DNA of 64,000 bases from JADKFD01 sp050250665 (GTDB lineage: Bacteria > Pseudomonadota > Gammaproteobacteria > Xanthomonadales > SZUA-5), in NCBI GenBank assembly GCA_050250665.1, contig JBFWOF010000001.1:1-64000 (forward strand), written 5' to 3'. Under the pieces are notes generated by a model that saw only the letters and a program-made list of their open reading frames with translations, did not search any database and had not been told where the DNA came from. The position numbers were made by a program, and so were the translations under genes. Positions 51,998-62,500 of this stretch are shown in pieces (within the stretch, counting starts at the first letter, position 1; every line of letters begins with the position of its first letter).

Positions 51998-54916
51998 ATG
52001 AAAACTCGGCTTCGATGGCTTCTGGGCCTGGGATTGGCGACGGCCGCCCTGGAGTTTCACGCCCAGGCCGTGAGCTATGACATCGTCTATGTGCGGCAAC
52101 CGCGCTTCGGCGACAACATCAACAGCACCTGGCCCGAGGTCTTTCATCCGGCGCGCATCGATCCCGGGGCGGATCTGATGCTGCTGCATCCGGACGGCAG
52201 TGAAGAAGTGCTGGTGACCGGCGGCAATGGCAGCGTCACCGACCCCTTCGTGTCCTTTGACGCGAACTGGGTGTACTACAGCTATTTCCCGGACATGCGC
52301 CCGGCCGCCATCAATTCGCAGCGCGGCTTGCCGCTGGCCGGCGCCGACATCTACCGCATCCATCTGCAGACTCGGCAGATTCAGCAACTCACCCACGGCG
52401 AATTCACGCCCAATACCGGCGCTGGCCACTGGGATGAAAGCAATCCGTTGAATCCGCCGTCGAGCTTCAACCGACTGGGTTACGGCATCCTCAACCTTGG
52501 CCCCTGTCCCCTGCCCGGCGGCAAGATTGCCTTCACCAGCAATCGCAACGGTTTCGAACCACCGAAGGGCTTCACCAACCCGACGCTGCAACTGTACGTG
52601 ATGGACGAGGATGGTCAGAACGTCACGCCCATCGCACCAATGACCATTTCCAGCGCCTTGCATCCCACGGTGCTCAGCGATGGCCGACTGATTTTCAGCA
52701 CCCATGAAAGCCAGGGTCTGCGCGATCGTCGGCTGTGGGGCATCTGGTCGATCTGGCCGGACGGCCGTCTGTGGGCACCGGTCGCAAGCGCCTTCAACAA
52801 CGACCGCGCCTTCCATTTCATGACCCAGCTCGGGAACTCCGATCTGGTGGTTGTCGATTACTACAACCTCAACAACAACGGCTTCGGCGCGCTGTATCGA
52901 TTCCCGGTGCAGCCGCCACCCGGAATGCCGCCATTCCACAGCGCCTTCCCGGCCGACAACCCGGATATCGCGCAAACGGTGGGTGCTGGATTCCGCTACG
53001 ACTTCCGCATTCCATTCACGCCACGCGGACTGTATTCGCTGACGCCCTTCACCACGGCCCAGGACGAAGCCGCCCCGGTGGGCAGCAACGGCGTGCGCGT
53101 GGGCAAGTTCACCCACCCCTCGGCCGCGCCCAACAACGATCTGCTGGTGGTGTGGACACCCGGCCCGGCCAATGATCTGAACCGGCCGACCCCCACGCCC
53201 TACTACGACGCCGGCCTCTACCGGGTGCCCGGCAGCGGCATCATCAACAGCCCGCAGGATCTGGTGTTGATCAAGAACGATCCGCTCTACAACGAGGCCT
53301 GGCCGCGCGCGGTGGTGAGTTATCAGAGCGTGCATGGCATCCCCGAGCCGGCACGGTTGGCCTGGCTCCCCAACGATGGCAGCAGACACGCGCAGTTGCC
53401 GGCGGGCACGCCCTACGGGCTGGTCGGAACGTCGAGCTTCTACAAGCGCGAGAGTTTCCCCGGGCTGGTGCTGTCGTGGTCGAACACCTTCGATGGGCTG
53501 GATGCCTTCAACACCAGTGAAAACGGGCAATCGGGCAACTGGTTCACACAGGGCGCCGATGCCGGCAAGTACAGCAACAGCGATATCTGGGCGGTGCGGG
53601 TGGTGGCCATGGAACCCCACAGTCACCGCAGCTACGGGCCCAATATCGGGCGTCAGTTCAGCAGTCACGCCGAGGAACGGCTGCGCATCCTGGGCGAGAT
53701 CCCCTTGCGCAAGTTCGATGGCCAGAATCAGCCGATTCTGGATCTCGAAGGCAATCCCGACACCAGCTTCCTGGCCCGTATCGTCGCCGACACCCCGTTC
53801 ACCTTCCAGACGCTTGATCGCAACGGCATGGTGCTGAACATGGCGCAGACCTGGCATCAGGTCCGACCCGGCGAGATGCGCGCCGATTGCGGCGGATGCC
53901 ACGCCCACAGTCAGCAGCCGCTCGCTTTCGAGACCACAGCTGCAGCACAGCCGGCTTATCTGCCCTTTGATCTCAGCAAGGTCACGCCCCTGCTCACTCG
54001 CGACGCCCAGGGCCAGCCGGCATTGCGGGTGGCGAACACCACTCAGCTGAGCGTGGAGTTTCTACGTGACATCCGCCCGATCCTGCAGTCGCGCTGCATC
54101 AGCTGCCATCAGGGCCCCGGCGCTGCCGGCAATCTGGATCTGGCTGATACCTCGATCAGCAACAATCTGCCCGGCGACTATCGCCGTCTGGCCGCCGACA
54201 GCGACGCCCTTTACGGCTATCCGCCCGTCATCAGCAACGGAATCTGGCGCCAGACCAATGCCAGCCGCTATGTGCGCAAGTTCCAGAGTCGCCGCAGCCT
54301 GCTGATCTGGAAACTGTTCGGACAGCGCCTGGACGGCTGGAGCAATGCCGATCATCCCACCGAGTCCGTACCCGGCAACGCCAGCACCTTGCCCGCCGGC
54401 GCCAACGCCAATGAGGCGGACCTCGATTACACCGGCAGCATCATGCCGCCAGCTCCGGTCACACCGCTGACGGCTGACGAGAAACTCACCTTCGTGCGCT
54501 GGATTGATCTGGGCGCACCCATCGACACCGGCAACCCCGCCTATGGCTATCTGCTGGACGACCTCAAGCCGACGCTGACCGTGAGCCTGCCCCGAGCCGG
54601 CGTCAACACAGCAGTCATCACCCGGCTGCGCTTTGGTTTTGCCGACGCTCATTCGGGCATCGATCCGGCTTCGCTGTCGGTCAGCGCGGATTTCGGCGTG
54701 AATGGCAGGGCACCCGGCGCCGAACTGGCCGATCTCGCCCAGGTGGTCGGGGACGGCATCTACGAGATCACCCTGAGCACGCCGCTGGCGCTGGTCAGCA
54801 ATCAGCATCTTCAGGTGTCGATTCGGGATCTGCAGGGCAATGTCACGCGGGTGAATCAGGCTTTCAGCGTGACCGCGGCGCTGGGCGATGTCTTCCGGGA
54901 TGGCTTCGAACTCTGA
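51998..54916 (+). CDS. secreted dihaem beta-propeller protein related to the hydrazine synthase alpha subunit
   Basis: The protein has 972 residues from the ATG at 51998, with a signal peptide (TRLRWLLGLGLATAALEFHAQA). The N-terminal half is a PD40-like propeller opening SYDIVYVRQPRFGDN, with later GGKIAFTSNRNG and QLYVMDEDGQNVTPI, patterns seen in the hydrazine synthase alpha family. Two haem sites lie downstream: CGGCH (about 631-635) and CISCH (about 700-704). The C-terminus ends DVFRDGFEL. Hydrazine synthase proper needs partner subunits not seen here, so it is probably a paralogue with another redox role. It lies near a nine-haem cytochrome on the same strand. Confidence 0.7.
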   Translation: MKTRLRWLLGLGLATAALEFHAQAVSYDIVYVRQPRFGDNINSTWPEVFHPARIDPGADLMLLHPDGSEEVLVTGGNGSVTDPFVSFDANWVYYSYFPDMRPAAINSQRGLPLAGADIYRIHLQTRQIQQLTHGEFTPNTGAGHWDESNPLNPPSSFNRLGYGILNLGPCPLPGGKIAFTSNRNGFEPPKGFTNPTLQLYVMDEDGQNVTPIAPMTISSALHPTVLSDGRLIFSTHESQGLRDRRLWGIWSIWPDGRLWAPVASAFNNDRAFHFMTQLGNSDLVVVDYYNLNNNGFGALYRFPVQPPPGMPPFHSAFPADNPDIAQTVGAGFRYDFRIPFTPRGLYSLTPFTTAQDEAAPVGSNGVRVGKFTHPSAAPNNDLLVVWTPGPANDLNRPTPTPYYDAGLYRVPGSGIINSPQDLVLIKNDPLYNEAWPRAVVSYQSVHGIPEPARLAWLPNDGSRHAQLPAGTPYGLVGTSSFYKRESFPGLVLSWSNTFDGLDAFNTSENGQSGNWFTQGADAGKYSNSDIWAVRVVAMEPHSHRSYGPNIGRQFSSHAEERLRILGEIPLRKFDGQNQPILDLEGNPDTSFLARIVADTPFTFQTLDRNGMVLNMAQTWHQVRPGEMRADCGGCHAHSQQPLAFETTAAAQPAYLPFDLSKVTPLLTRDAQGQPALRVANTTQLSVEFLRDIRPILQSRCISCHQGPGAAGNLDLADTSISNNLPGDYRRLAADSDALYGYPPVISNGIWRQTNASRYVRKFQSRRSLLIWKLFGQRLDGWSNADHPTESVPGNASTLPAGANANEADLDYTGSIMPPAPVTPLTADEKLTFVRWIDLGAPIDTGNPAYGYLLDDLKPTLTVSLPRAGVNTAVITRLRFGFADAHSGIDPASLSVSADFGVNGRAPGAELADLAQVVGDGIYEITLSTPLALVSNQHLQVSIRDLQGNVTRVNQAFSVTAALGDVFRDGFEL

Positions 54917-54931
54917 TCGGGGGCGAGATTC

Positions 54932-56497
54932 CTATTCGGTTTCGGTGGCAGATGGGTGTGGTCTGAGCGAGGAGCAGCGCCTGACCTGGCGCGACCGCCG
55001 CCGGGACCACAGCAACAGCCCCATCGCGGTGACGATCAGGATGGCAGCCAGGGCAAAGCTCAGATGTAGCCCACGCTCTGCCGTCTGCAGCGCTGAAGCG
55101 CCCGCATCGCCTGTGGATCTGCCCCAGGCGAACACGGCAGCCATCAATGAGGCGCCGGTGATCAAGCCCAGGTTGCGTGAGAGGTTCAGCAGGGCCGAGA
55201 CCAGCCCACGCTGGTCTGGCATCACCGAGGTCATCACGGCCGTGTTGTTGGCGGCCTGGAACACAGCGTAGCCGGCCGTGACCAGCAACAACGGCGAGAT
55301 ATAGCCGACCACCCCGAGGCGCGCCGGGATCGAAGCCAGCAACAAGGCACCGATCAGCATGCCGAACAGTGCCACCAGCTGCATGCGCCCGGCGCCGATG
55401 CGGTCGACCAGACGCCCGGCCGGCACACCCACCAACGCAGCAACGACCGGTCCGCTGGACATCCACAGACCTACCTGCGCCGCGTCCAGCGCGAAGGCGT
55501 AGCTCAGATAAAAGGGGCCGATCACCAGCGTCGCCATCACCACGGCCGTAACCAGCGCGCTGCTGGCGAAGCCACCGCCAAGTATCGGATTGCGCAGCAG
55601 CGCCAGCCGAAGCAGCGGCGAGGCTACCCGCCCTTCCACCACCCGGAACAGCCAGGCGCTGCCCAGCGCGACCGCCAGCAGCAAGGCGTTGGAGGCGCCG
55701 AAATGCCCGCGTCCCTGGGTCATCGCCAGCGCATAAGACAACAGCGCCAGCGCCAACAGCACGGTCCCGGCCAGATCGAAACGGACTGGCCGAGGCGCTG
55801 TCGGGCGGCGGTCTGCCGGCAACAGGCGCCAGACCAGCAGCAGGGCAAGCAGACCAAGCGGCAGGTTGATCAGGAACATCGCCGGCCAGCCATATCGGGC
55901 AATCAGCCATCCGCCCAGCGTGGGCCCGAGTGCAGTACCGGTCGCCGACATGGTCCCGAGCAAGCCCATCGCGCTGCCAGTCTGCTCCTTCGCCACCGCC
56001 TGGCCGACCATGGCCATGCTCAAGGCCATCATGGCCGCGGCGCCCAGTCCCTGAAAGCTGCGGGCGATCACCAGCGGCCACAATGTCGGGGCCAGCGCGC
56101 AGGCCAGCGAGGCCAGCACGAACAGGCTCAGCCCGGCCAGCAACAGACGGCGGGGGCCGATCAGATCGCCCAGACGCCCAAGGCTGACGATGAACGTGGT
56201 GATCGTCAGCAGATAGGCCAGCACCACCCATTGCACGTCCTGGAAGGGCACCGCGTAGGCTCCGGCCAGCGTCGGCAAACCGACGTTGGCGATGCTGGTG
56301 CCCAGGGCCGACAGCAACATGGTCAGGGACAGACTGAGCAGCGCCCACCGACCGGGCCTGGCGGTTGATGAGGCCACCGTAGTGGCATTGATATGCGGGA
56401 TCGACACCTTGAATTCCTCAAGACCTGCGCGGACGTGCTTGTCATCGGTCGCCGAGGGTCCGAAGCCGACTGGCTCGCCAACGAGGCCTGTCGCCAT
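54932..56497 (-). CDS. MFS multidrug-type exporter (DHA2 family)
   Basis: The protein has 521 residues from the ATG at 56497; a GTG at 56407 (VSIPHINATT) would remove an unlikely soluble extension. About fourteen membrane segments are seen. MFS motif A is LGRLGDLIGPRR, and motif C is GTALGPTLGGWLIARYGW. The pattern WVVLAYLLTITTFIVSLG is typical of the 14-TM drug exporters. It should expel toxic compounds using the proton gradient. A LysR regulator is transcribed divergently next to it and may control it. Confidence 0.9.
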   Translation of the reverse strand: MATGLVGEPVGFGPSATDDKHVRAGLEEFKVSIPHINATTVASSTARPGRWALLSLSLTMLLSALGTSIANVGLPTLAGAYAVPFQDVQWVVLAYLLTITTFIVSLGRLGDLIGPRRLLLAGLSLFVLASLACALAPTLWPLVIARSFQGLGAAAMMALSMAMVGQAVAKEQTGSAMGLLGTMSATGTALGPTLGGWLIARYGWPAMFLINLPLGLLALLLVWRLLPADRRPTAPRPVRFDLAGTVLLALALLSYALAMTQGRGHFGASNALLLAVALGSAWLFRVVEGRVASPLLRLALLRNPILGGGFASSALVTAVVMATLVIGPFYLSYAFALDAAQVGLWMSSGPVVAALVGVPAGRLVDRIGAGRMQLVALFGMLIGALLLASIPARLGVVGYISPLLLVTAGYAVFQAANNTAVMTSVMPDQRGLVSALLNLSRNLGLITGASLMAAVFAWGRSTGDAGASALQTAERGLHLSFALAAILIVTAMGLLLWSRRRSRQVRRCSSLRPHPSATETE

Positions 56498-56546
56498 GGG
56501 CAGATCGCACCATCGACCACCGACTCAGGCTAGAGCCGTACCTGGC

Positions 56547-57560
56547 ATGGCGGAAGACGCAGCTAATGCACTCTATTCGTGCATGAAACGCCATGTCAGA
56601 CTGAAACCCCACGTCGCCGGAGTGGCCTTCGTGCCCGATCTGAATCTGTTGCGGACCCTGGATGTGCTGCTGGCCGAAGGCAACGTCGCCCGGGCCGCAA
56701 AGCGCCTGCATCTGAGTGCATCGGCGATGAGCCGAGCCCTGGCGCGACTGCGCGAGACCACCGGTGATCCATTGCTGGTCCGCGCAGGTCGCGGGCTGGT
56801 GCCCACGCCGCGCGCGCTCGAGTTGCGTGAGCGCATCGGACCGTTGGTGGAAGAAGCGCTGGCCCTGCTGCGGCCGGCCCAACTGCTCGACCCGGCAACA
56901 CTGACCCGCAGCTTTGCGCTGCGCACCAGCGAGGGCTTTGTCGACAACTTCGGACCGGAACTGATCACCCGCATCAGATCTGAGGCACCGGGCGCGCGCC
57001 TGCACTTTCTGCTGAAGCCGGACAAGGACAGCACGCCACTGCGAGCAGGCATGGTCGACCTGGAGACTGGCGTGATCGATTCGAACATGGGCCCGGAAAT
57101 CCGGACCCAGGGGCTGTTCCGGGACCGCCAGATTGGCGTCGTCCGGGCCGGGCATCCACTGAGTCAGGGCATCATTTCACCCGAGCGTTTCGCTGCGGGT
57201 GATCACGTCCTGTTCTCGCGCCGGGCCGAGGAACCCAGCGCGATAGACGAAGCGCTGGCGGCATTGGGGCTGACTCGCAGAATCTGTGCCGTCGTCGGCG
57301 GCTTTTCGGCAGCGCTGGCGCTGGCCCGGCGCTCCGATCTGATCGCCTGTGTACCCGAGCGCCATACCGCAAAGCTGCGCGCGGACATGCACGCATTCGT
57401 GCTACCCCTGGCCCTGCCGGAGTTCACGGTTTCGATGCTGTGGCATCCGCGTCTGGACGCCGATCCGGCACATCGTTGGCTACGCCTGTGCCTGCGCGAG
57501 GTGTGTGCGGATGCAGACCACTCCGTCTCTGTCGAGGCCAGCTCACCCGTCGCCGCATGA
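56547..57560 (+). CDS. LysR-family transcriptional regulator
   Basis: From the ATG at 56547 the protein has 337 residues; a later start such as 56583 is possible. The N-terminal winged helix-turn-helix is LNLLRTLDVLLAEGNVARAAKRLHLSASAMSRALARLRETTGDPLLVRAGRG. It is followed by the periplasmic-binding-like effector domain. Divergence from the MFS gene suggests that it controls that exporter and itself. Confidence 0.92.
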   Translation: MAEDAANALYSCMKRHVRLKPHVAGVAFVPDLNLLRTLDVLLAEGNVARAAKRLHLSASAMSRALARLRETTGDPLLVRAGRGLVPTPRALELRERIGPLVEEALALLRPAQLLDPATLTRSFALRTSEGFVDNFGPELITRIRSEAPGARLHFLLKPDKDSTPLRAGMVDLETGVIDSNMGPEIRTQGLFRDRQIGVVRAGHPLSQGIISPERFAAGDHVLFSRRAEEPSAIDEALAALGLTRRICAVVGGFSAALALARRSDLIACVPERHTAKLRADMHAFVLPLALPEFTVSMLWHPRLDADPAHRWLRLCLREVCADADHSVSVEASSPVAA

Positions 57561-57576
57561 TTCCAAGCACCTTTGT

Positions 57577-58443
57577 CTAGCCGTCCAGCCTGTCCGGCGT
57601 ACGCGTATCGAAGTCGCTGGCGTCATGGCGCTCGCGCAACTGACTGGAGGGTTCCCCCCAGCTGCGGTTGACCATGCGCCCGCGCTGGACCGCTGGACGC
57701 TGAGCGATCTGGTCGGTCCAGCGTTGCAGATGGCGATAGTCCTGAACCTGCAGAAATTCGCCAGCATCGTAAAGCAGGCCCTTGGCCAATGCCCCGTACC
57801 AGGGCCATACCGCGATATCGGCGATGCTGTAGTCGGCGCCAGCCAGGAATTCGCTGTCGGCCAGTCGCCGGTCGAGCACGTCGAGCTGGCGTTTGGCCTC
57901 CATCGCAAAGCGATCGATGGGGTACTCCATCTTGCTGGAGGCATAGGCGTAGAAATGACCGAAGCCACCGCCGAGATACGGCGCGCTGCCCATCTGCCAG
58001 AACAGCCAGGACAGGCATTCGGCACGCTTCCCCGCTGCGGTGGGCAGAAAGGCGCCGAACTTCTCCGCCAGGTGCATGAGAATGGCGCCGGACTCGAACA
58101 CCCGCACTGGAGTCGGTCCGCTGCGGTCGAGCAATGCCGGAATCTTGGAGTTCGGATTGATCGAGACAAAGCCACTGCCGAACTGATCGCCCTCATTGAT
58201 GTTGATCAGCCAGGCATCGTACTCGGCACCGGCGTGTCCGAGCGCCAGCAGCTCCTCCAGCATCACGGTCACCTTGACGCCGTTGGGCGTCGCCAGCGAG
58301 TACAACTGCAGTGGATGCTGCCCGGTCGGCAGCTCCTGCTCATGAGTGGCGCCAGCGAAGGGCCGGTTGATCTTGGCGAATCTGCCGCCGTTCTCCTTGT
58401 TCCAGACCCAGATTTTCGGTGGTGTGTAGCTGGAGTCGTTCAT
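57577..58443 (-). CDS. yghU: glutathione-dependent disulfide-bond oxidoreductase, YghU type
   Basis: The protein has 288 residues, the YghU length. The opening YTPPKIWVWNKENGGRFAKINRPFAGATHEQELPTGQHPLQLYSLATPNGVKVT is nearly identical to the YghU family. An N-terminal thioredoxin-like glutathione domain (ISINPNSKIPALL, FESGAILMHLAEK) is followed by the helical GST domain. It should reduce disulfides or peroxides with glutathione. It converges with the LysR gene with only 16 nt between. Confidence 0.93.
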   Translation of the reverse strand: MNDSSYTPPKIWVWNKENGGRFAKINRPFAGATHEQELPTGQHPLQLYSLATPNGVKVTVMLEELLALGHAGAEYDAWLININEGDQFGSGFVSINPNSKIPALLDRSGPTPVRVFESGAILMHLAEKFGAFLPTAAGKRAECLSWLFWQMGSAPYLGGGFGHFYAYASSKMEYPIDRFAMEAKRQLDVLDRRLADSEFLAGADYSIADIAVWPWYGALAKGLLYDAGEFLQVQDYRHLQRWTDQIAQRPAVQRGRMVNRSWGEPSSQLRERHDASDFDTRTPDRLDG

Positions 58444-58754
58444 TCAGGTTCTCCGGGGCAAGGGGCTGAGATGCCGGCACGTCTTGAGCAACGCCGATGC
58501 CGCACTCTACGAGATGACGCGGGATTCTTGCGTGTACGCGCCGAGCCTGCCCGAACTTGAGGCTCGGCGAAGCGAACCGGCGCAGTCGCGGCAAATCCGA
58601 TTCCGCCGCAGCATCTCGCTCCTCGGGACGGTCCATGGCCTCGCTCTCGGCGTGCACGCAAAGGCAGGTTGAAGTCAGCAAGCGCAGATCGCAGGTAGCT
58701 GTCGCTGCTGGACCGTGTTACAAATTGACACTGGTCCGATCAGGTGAAGCCATC

Positions 58755-59369
58755 ATGCGAATCAGCAATGTTGTTTCCGCACTGGGTCTGGCCATGGCGC
58801 TGGTGGCAGGTCCGGTCGAAGCCTCCTTCCATCTGATGAAAGTGGTGCAGGTATTCCCCGGCACGGCGTCCGCGCCGAACGCCCAATACGTGATGATCCA
58901 GATGTACTCCGGCGGTCAGAATCAGGTCGGAGGACACAAGATCTCCGTGTTTTCCGCCACCAACACCCTGGTCCAGGAATTCACTTTCGGGTCAGCGGTG
59001 TCCAATGGCGGCAATCAAGCCCGGATCCTGATCGCCACCGCCGAAGCGCAGGCCCAGTTCGGCATCAGCGCCGACCTGACCATGACCGCGGTGCTTCCGC
59101 TGGCCGGCGGCAAGGTCTGTTTCGACGCCATTCCGCTGGACTGCATTGCCTGGGGCAACTACAGCGGCAGCTCGACGGGCGTGGGCACACCCTTCAATGT
59201 CACCACTGGCCTGGCGCCGGGTCTGGCGGCCGTCCGGCGCCTGGATATCGCCGGCGGCCTCGGCACCCTGGAAGCAGCCGACGACACCGACGACAGCGCC
59301 AACGATTTCGTTTCCGGCAACCCGATTCCGCGCAACAACGATTGTCTGTTTCTGGGAAATCTGGAATAG
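58755..59369 (+). CDS. small secreted protein of unknown function
   Basis: The protein has 204 residues from the ATG at 58755, with a signal peptide (RISNVVSALGLAMALVAGPVEASF). The mature part starts HLMKVVQVFPGTASAPNAQYVMIQMYSGGQNQVGGH and is beta-rich, faintly recalling lamin-tail-like domains. Two Cys (VCFDAIPLDC) may pair. It does not end in the GFE tail of its neighbours. The function is unknown. Confidence 0.75.
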   Translation: MRISNVVSALGLAMALVAGPVEASFHLMKVVQVFPGTASAPNAQYVMIQMYSGGQNQVGGHKISVFSATNTLVQEFTFGSAVSNGGNQARILIATAEAQAQFGISADLTMTAVLPLAGGKVCFDAIPLDCIAWGNYSGSSTGVGTPFNVTTGLAPGLAAVRRLDIAGGLGTLEAADDTDDSANDFVSGNPIPRNNDCLFLGNLE

Positions 59370-59521
59370 CAGCGAGCACGCGCTTCCGGTCGTGAAGGGC
59401 CAGCCTGCCGCGGCAGACGGCATACAGATTCACAAATTGTTGACGGCATCTCCGATGCTGGCCAATCAGAAGGGGCGCAGACTGAGGCCCTGACTCTTTG
59501 GTCTGGCTTCGGAGATGGTGC

Positions 59522-62500
59522 ATGCGCGGCTCGCAACTCAAACTGCTGATGACGGCGCTGGTGCTGGCCGCTGGCGGCGCTGCCGCCCAGACGCCTGTCG
59601 ACACAGGCCCGGCGATACCCATGGCGAGCGCTCAGGACAAGCCCATCGTTCTCGAAATGCGCCGCGGCAGCAGCACGCTGATCGATCTGCGCAATCTTCC
59701 CCGCACACCACCGCTGAAGCGCGACTGGCCCGAACGCCATGACCCGCCAGTCGATCGCACCGAGCTGCCCGGCGGCAGGCCGCCAGAGGCGCCACTCGGA
59801 CCGGTGATCACTGCACCGGCACCCTCACCCATCGCCAACTTCATTGGTCTGGACTTCAACAACTGGGGCGCCGGACGTCCGCCCGATACCGTGGGTGATG
59901 TGGGCCCGGACCACTTCATCCAGGCGGTCAATACCTCGATCGGCATCTACCGGAAGACTGACGGTGTGTTGCTGGCGGCGTTCACCTTCGACACCTTCAT
60001 GAGCCAGGGCAATTTCGGCAACCTCTGCGACACGGACAATTTCGGCGATCCGGTGATTCTGTACGACACCTTTGAGGATCGCTGGGTGATCACCGACTTC
60101 GCCTTCCAGCTGGATGGCGCCAACAATGTAGTGAATCCACCCGGAGCCTTCGAGTGTTTTGCGGTGTCCAAGACCGGTGACCCGGTGGCTGGCGGCTGGA
60201 ATTTCTATTCCATCCAGGTCACTGACGGACTCAATGACTATCCCAAGCTGGGCATCTGGCCCGATGGCATCTACATGTCGGCCAACCTGTTCGGGTTTCC
60301 GGCGGGAGGTTCATTTCTGGGTACGCGGGTCTGGGCACTGAACAAGGCGCAGATGTACGCCAACGCACCGACGGTCCAGGTCATTCAGTTCAACCCGCCT
60401 TCCAACGAATTCACGCTGCTGCCGGCGAATGCGCGCCTGCAGACAGGTACGCCGCCCATCGGCGCGCCCAACTATTTCGGCGTGGTGTGGAATTTCACCA
60501 ATGCTGCCTCGGTGTACAAGTTCAAGGTCGATTGGGATCGGACCTCGCTGTCCAGTTTTACCGGGCCGTTCACCTCGATTGCACCGGCCAGCTGGACCAA
60601 CGCACCGGCCACGGTTCCGGCGCTCGGAGGCAATGCCAATGACACACTGGCGCCGCGTTTGATGATGCAGAACCAGTACACCAACATCGGCGGCGTCGAG
60701 TCGATCTGGCTGACGCACACCGTGCTCGGCGGCGCCGCGTCTACTGCTGCGCCGCGCTGGTATCAAGTGGGAGTGACCGGTGGCAGCATATCGGCGAACA
60801 CCACGCAGGCGGCCACGCACACGCCCGACACCTCGGTCAATCGCTACATCCCCAGTCTGGCGGTGGATCGAGGGGGCAATATGCTGATGGGCTACAGCGC
60901 CTCGTCATCGACCTTGCGCCCGGCCATCCGCTGGGCGGGTCGGCTCAGCAGCGATCCTGTCAACACGCTGCCACAGACCGAGACTTCTCTGATCGAAGGC
61001 ACCGGCTCGCAGAACACCAGCAATCGCTGGGGCGACTATGCCGCAATGAACCTCGCGCCGGATGGCTGCACTTTCTGGTTCACGACCGAGTACTACATCA
61101 CCACGGGCGGCAACTGGCAGACGCGTATCGGCTCGACCGCATTTCCTTCTTGTACGCCAGTCACATCGGGCACCGTGCAGGGAACCGTTACCGCCGCCAG
61201 CGGTGGCGCGCCGATCAGTGGCGCCACGGTCACCATGGGCTCGCGCAAGGCCTCGACCAATGGCAGCGGCGTCTACACCTTCACGGCCATCCCATCGGGC
61301 AACTACCCGAGCATCTCCGCCAGTTCTGCCGGCTTTGTCAGCGGCAGTTCCAGCAATGTAGTCGTGACCGACGGAGCGACCACAACGCGCGATTTCGCAT
61401 TGGCGACGGCGCCGGTCGCCGCGTGCCTCACCGACACCACCCAGGCTGACTTCCAGACCGGTACCGGCAGCAATATCGATCTGACCACCAGTCCGGGCGA
61501 TGTGACCTTGTTGAATACCGCCGTGCTGGACCAACAGAACACGTCGGTCACCACCAGTGGATTCGGCTTCACTTCGACCGCCTGGTTTGGTCAGACTTTC
61601 ACCGCCGGGGCCAGCGGGCAGTTGACCCAGGTAGACGTCAACCTGTTCTGCAGCGGGTGCACCGGCACTACGCCGAACATCACCGTTTCCATACGCGCAG
61701 CGAGCGGCGATCTTCCGACCGGCGCTGATCTGGCGACAGCGACCATCCCCGGATTCTCCAGCGGCGCAGGTGGTTATTTCACCGCGACTTTCGCATCGCC
61801 GCCTACTCTGGTTTCCGGCACAGCGTACGCCATCGTGGTGCGCGCGGTCTCCAATCCCTCTGCAGGTACCTATGCCTACGTCGTCAGCACCGGCAGTCCC
61901 TATGCAAACGGCAGGCGAGTCACGTCAAGCAACAGTGGCTCCACGTGGAGTGGCCAGACCACCGATGTTGGCTTCCGCACGTATGTGAAGTCCGGATTCG
62001 CCACCGCTGGAACCCTGATTTCGGGGCTCAAGGACACCAATCCGGCGACTGGCAATCCAAGCAACTGGGCCAGTCTGACCTGGAATGCAGCTACACCGGC
62101 AAACACCACGCTGCGCTACCAGGCAGCCGCCAGCAATTCGATCAACGGGCCTTTCAATTTCGTCGGCCCGGACAGTACCGCAGGCACTTTCTTCACAACT
62201 TCAGGCGCCTCGCTGGCACAGTTCAATGGCAATCGCTATCTGAAGTACAAAGTCTATCTGAGCACCACAAACACCGCTGCCACGCCCACCGTCAACGACG
62301 TGACCGTCTGCTACGGACCCGTGTCTGCCGACGTCTCGATCACCAAGACCGACGGTGTCAGCAGCCTCAATGCCGGCGCCAACACCACCTACACCATCGT
62401 GGCCAGCAACCCGACTGTCAATGTGCTGAGCAATGTCGGCGTGACTGACAGCTTCCCGGCCAGTCTGTCGGCCTGCACCTGGACCTGTGCCGCATCCAGC

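Noticed and set aside
51635..53908. 757-codon antisense frame opposite the dihaem protein
   Set aside because: The plus-strand protein has a signal peptide and haem motifs; the antisense product has none and is typical of a GC-rich shadow.
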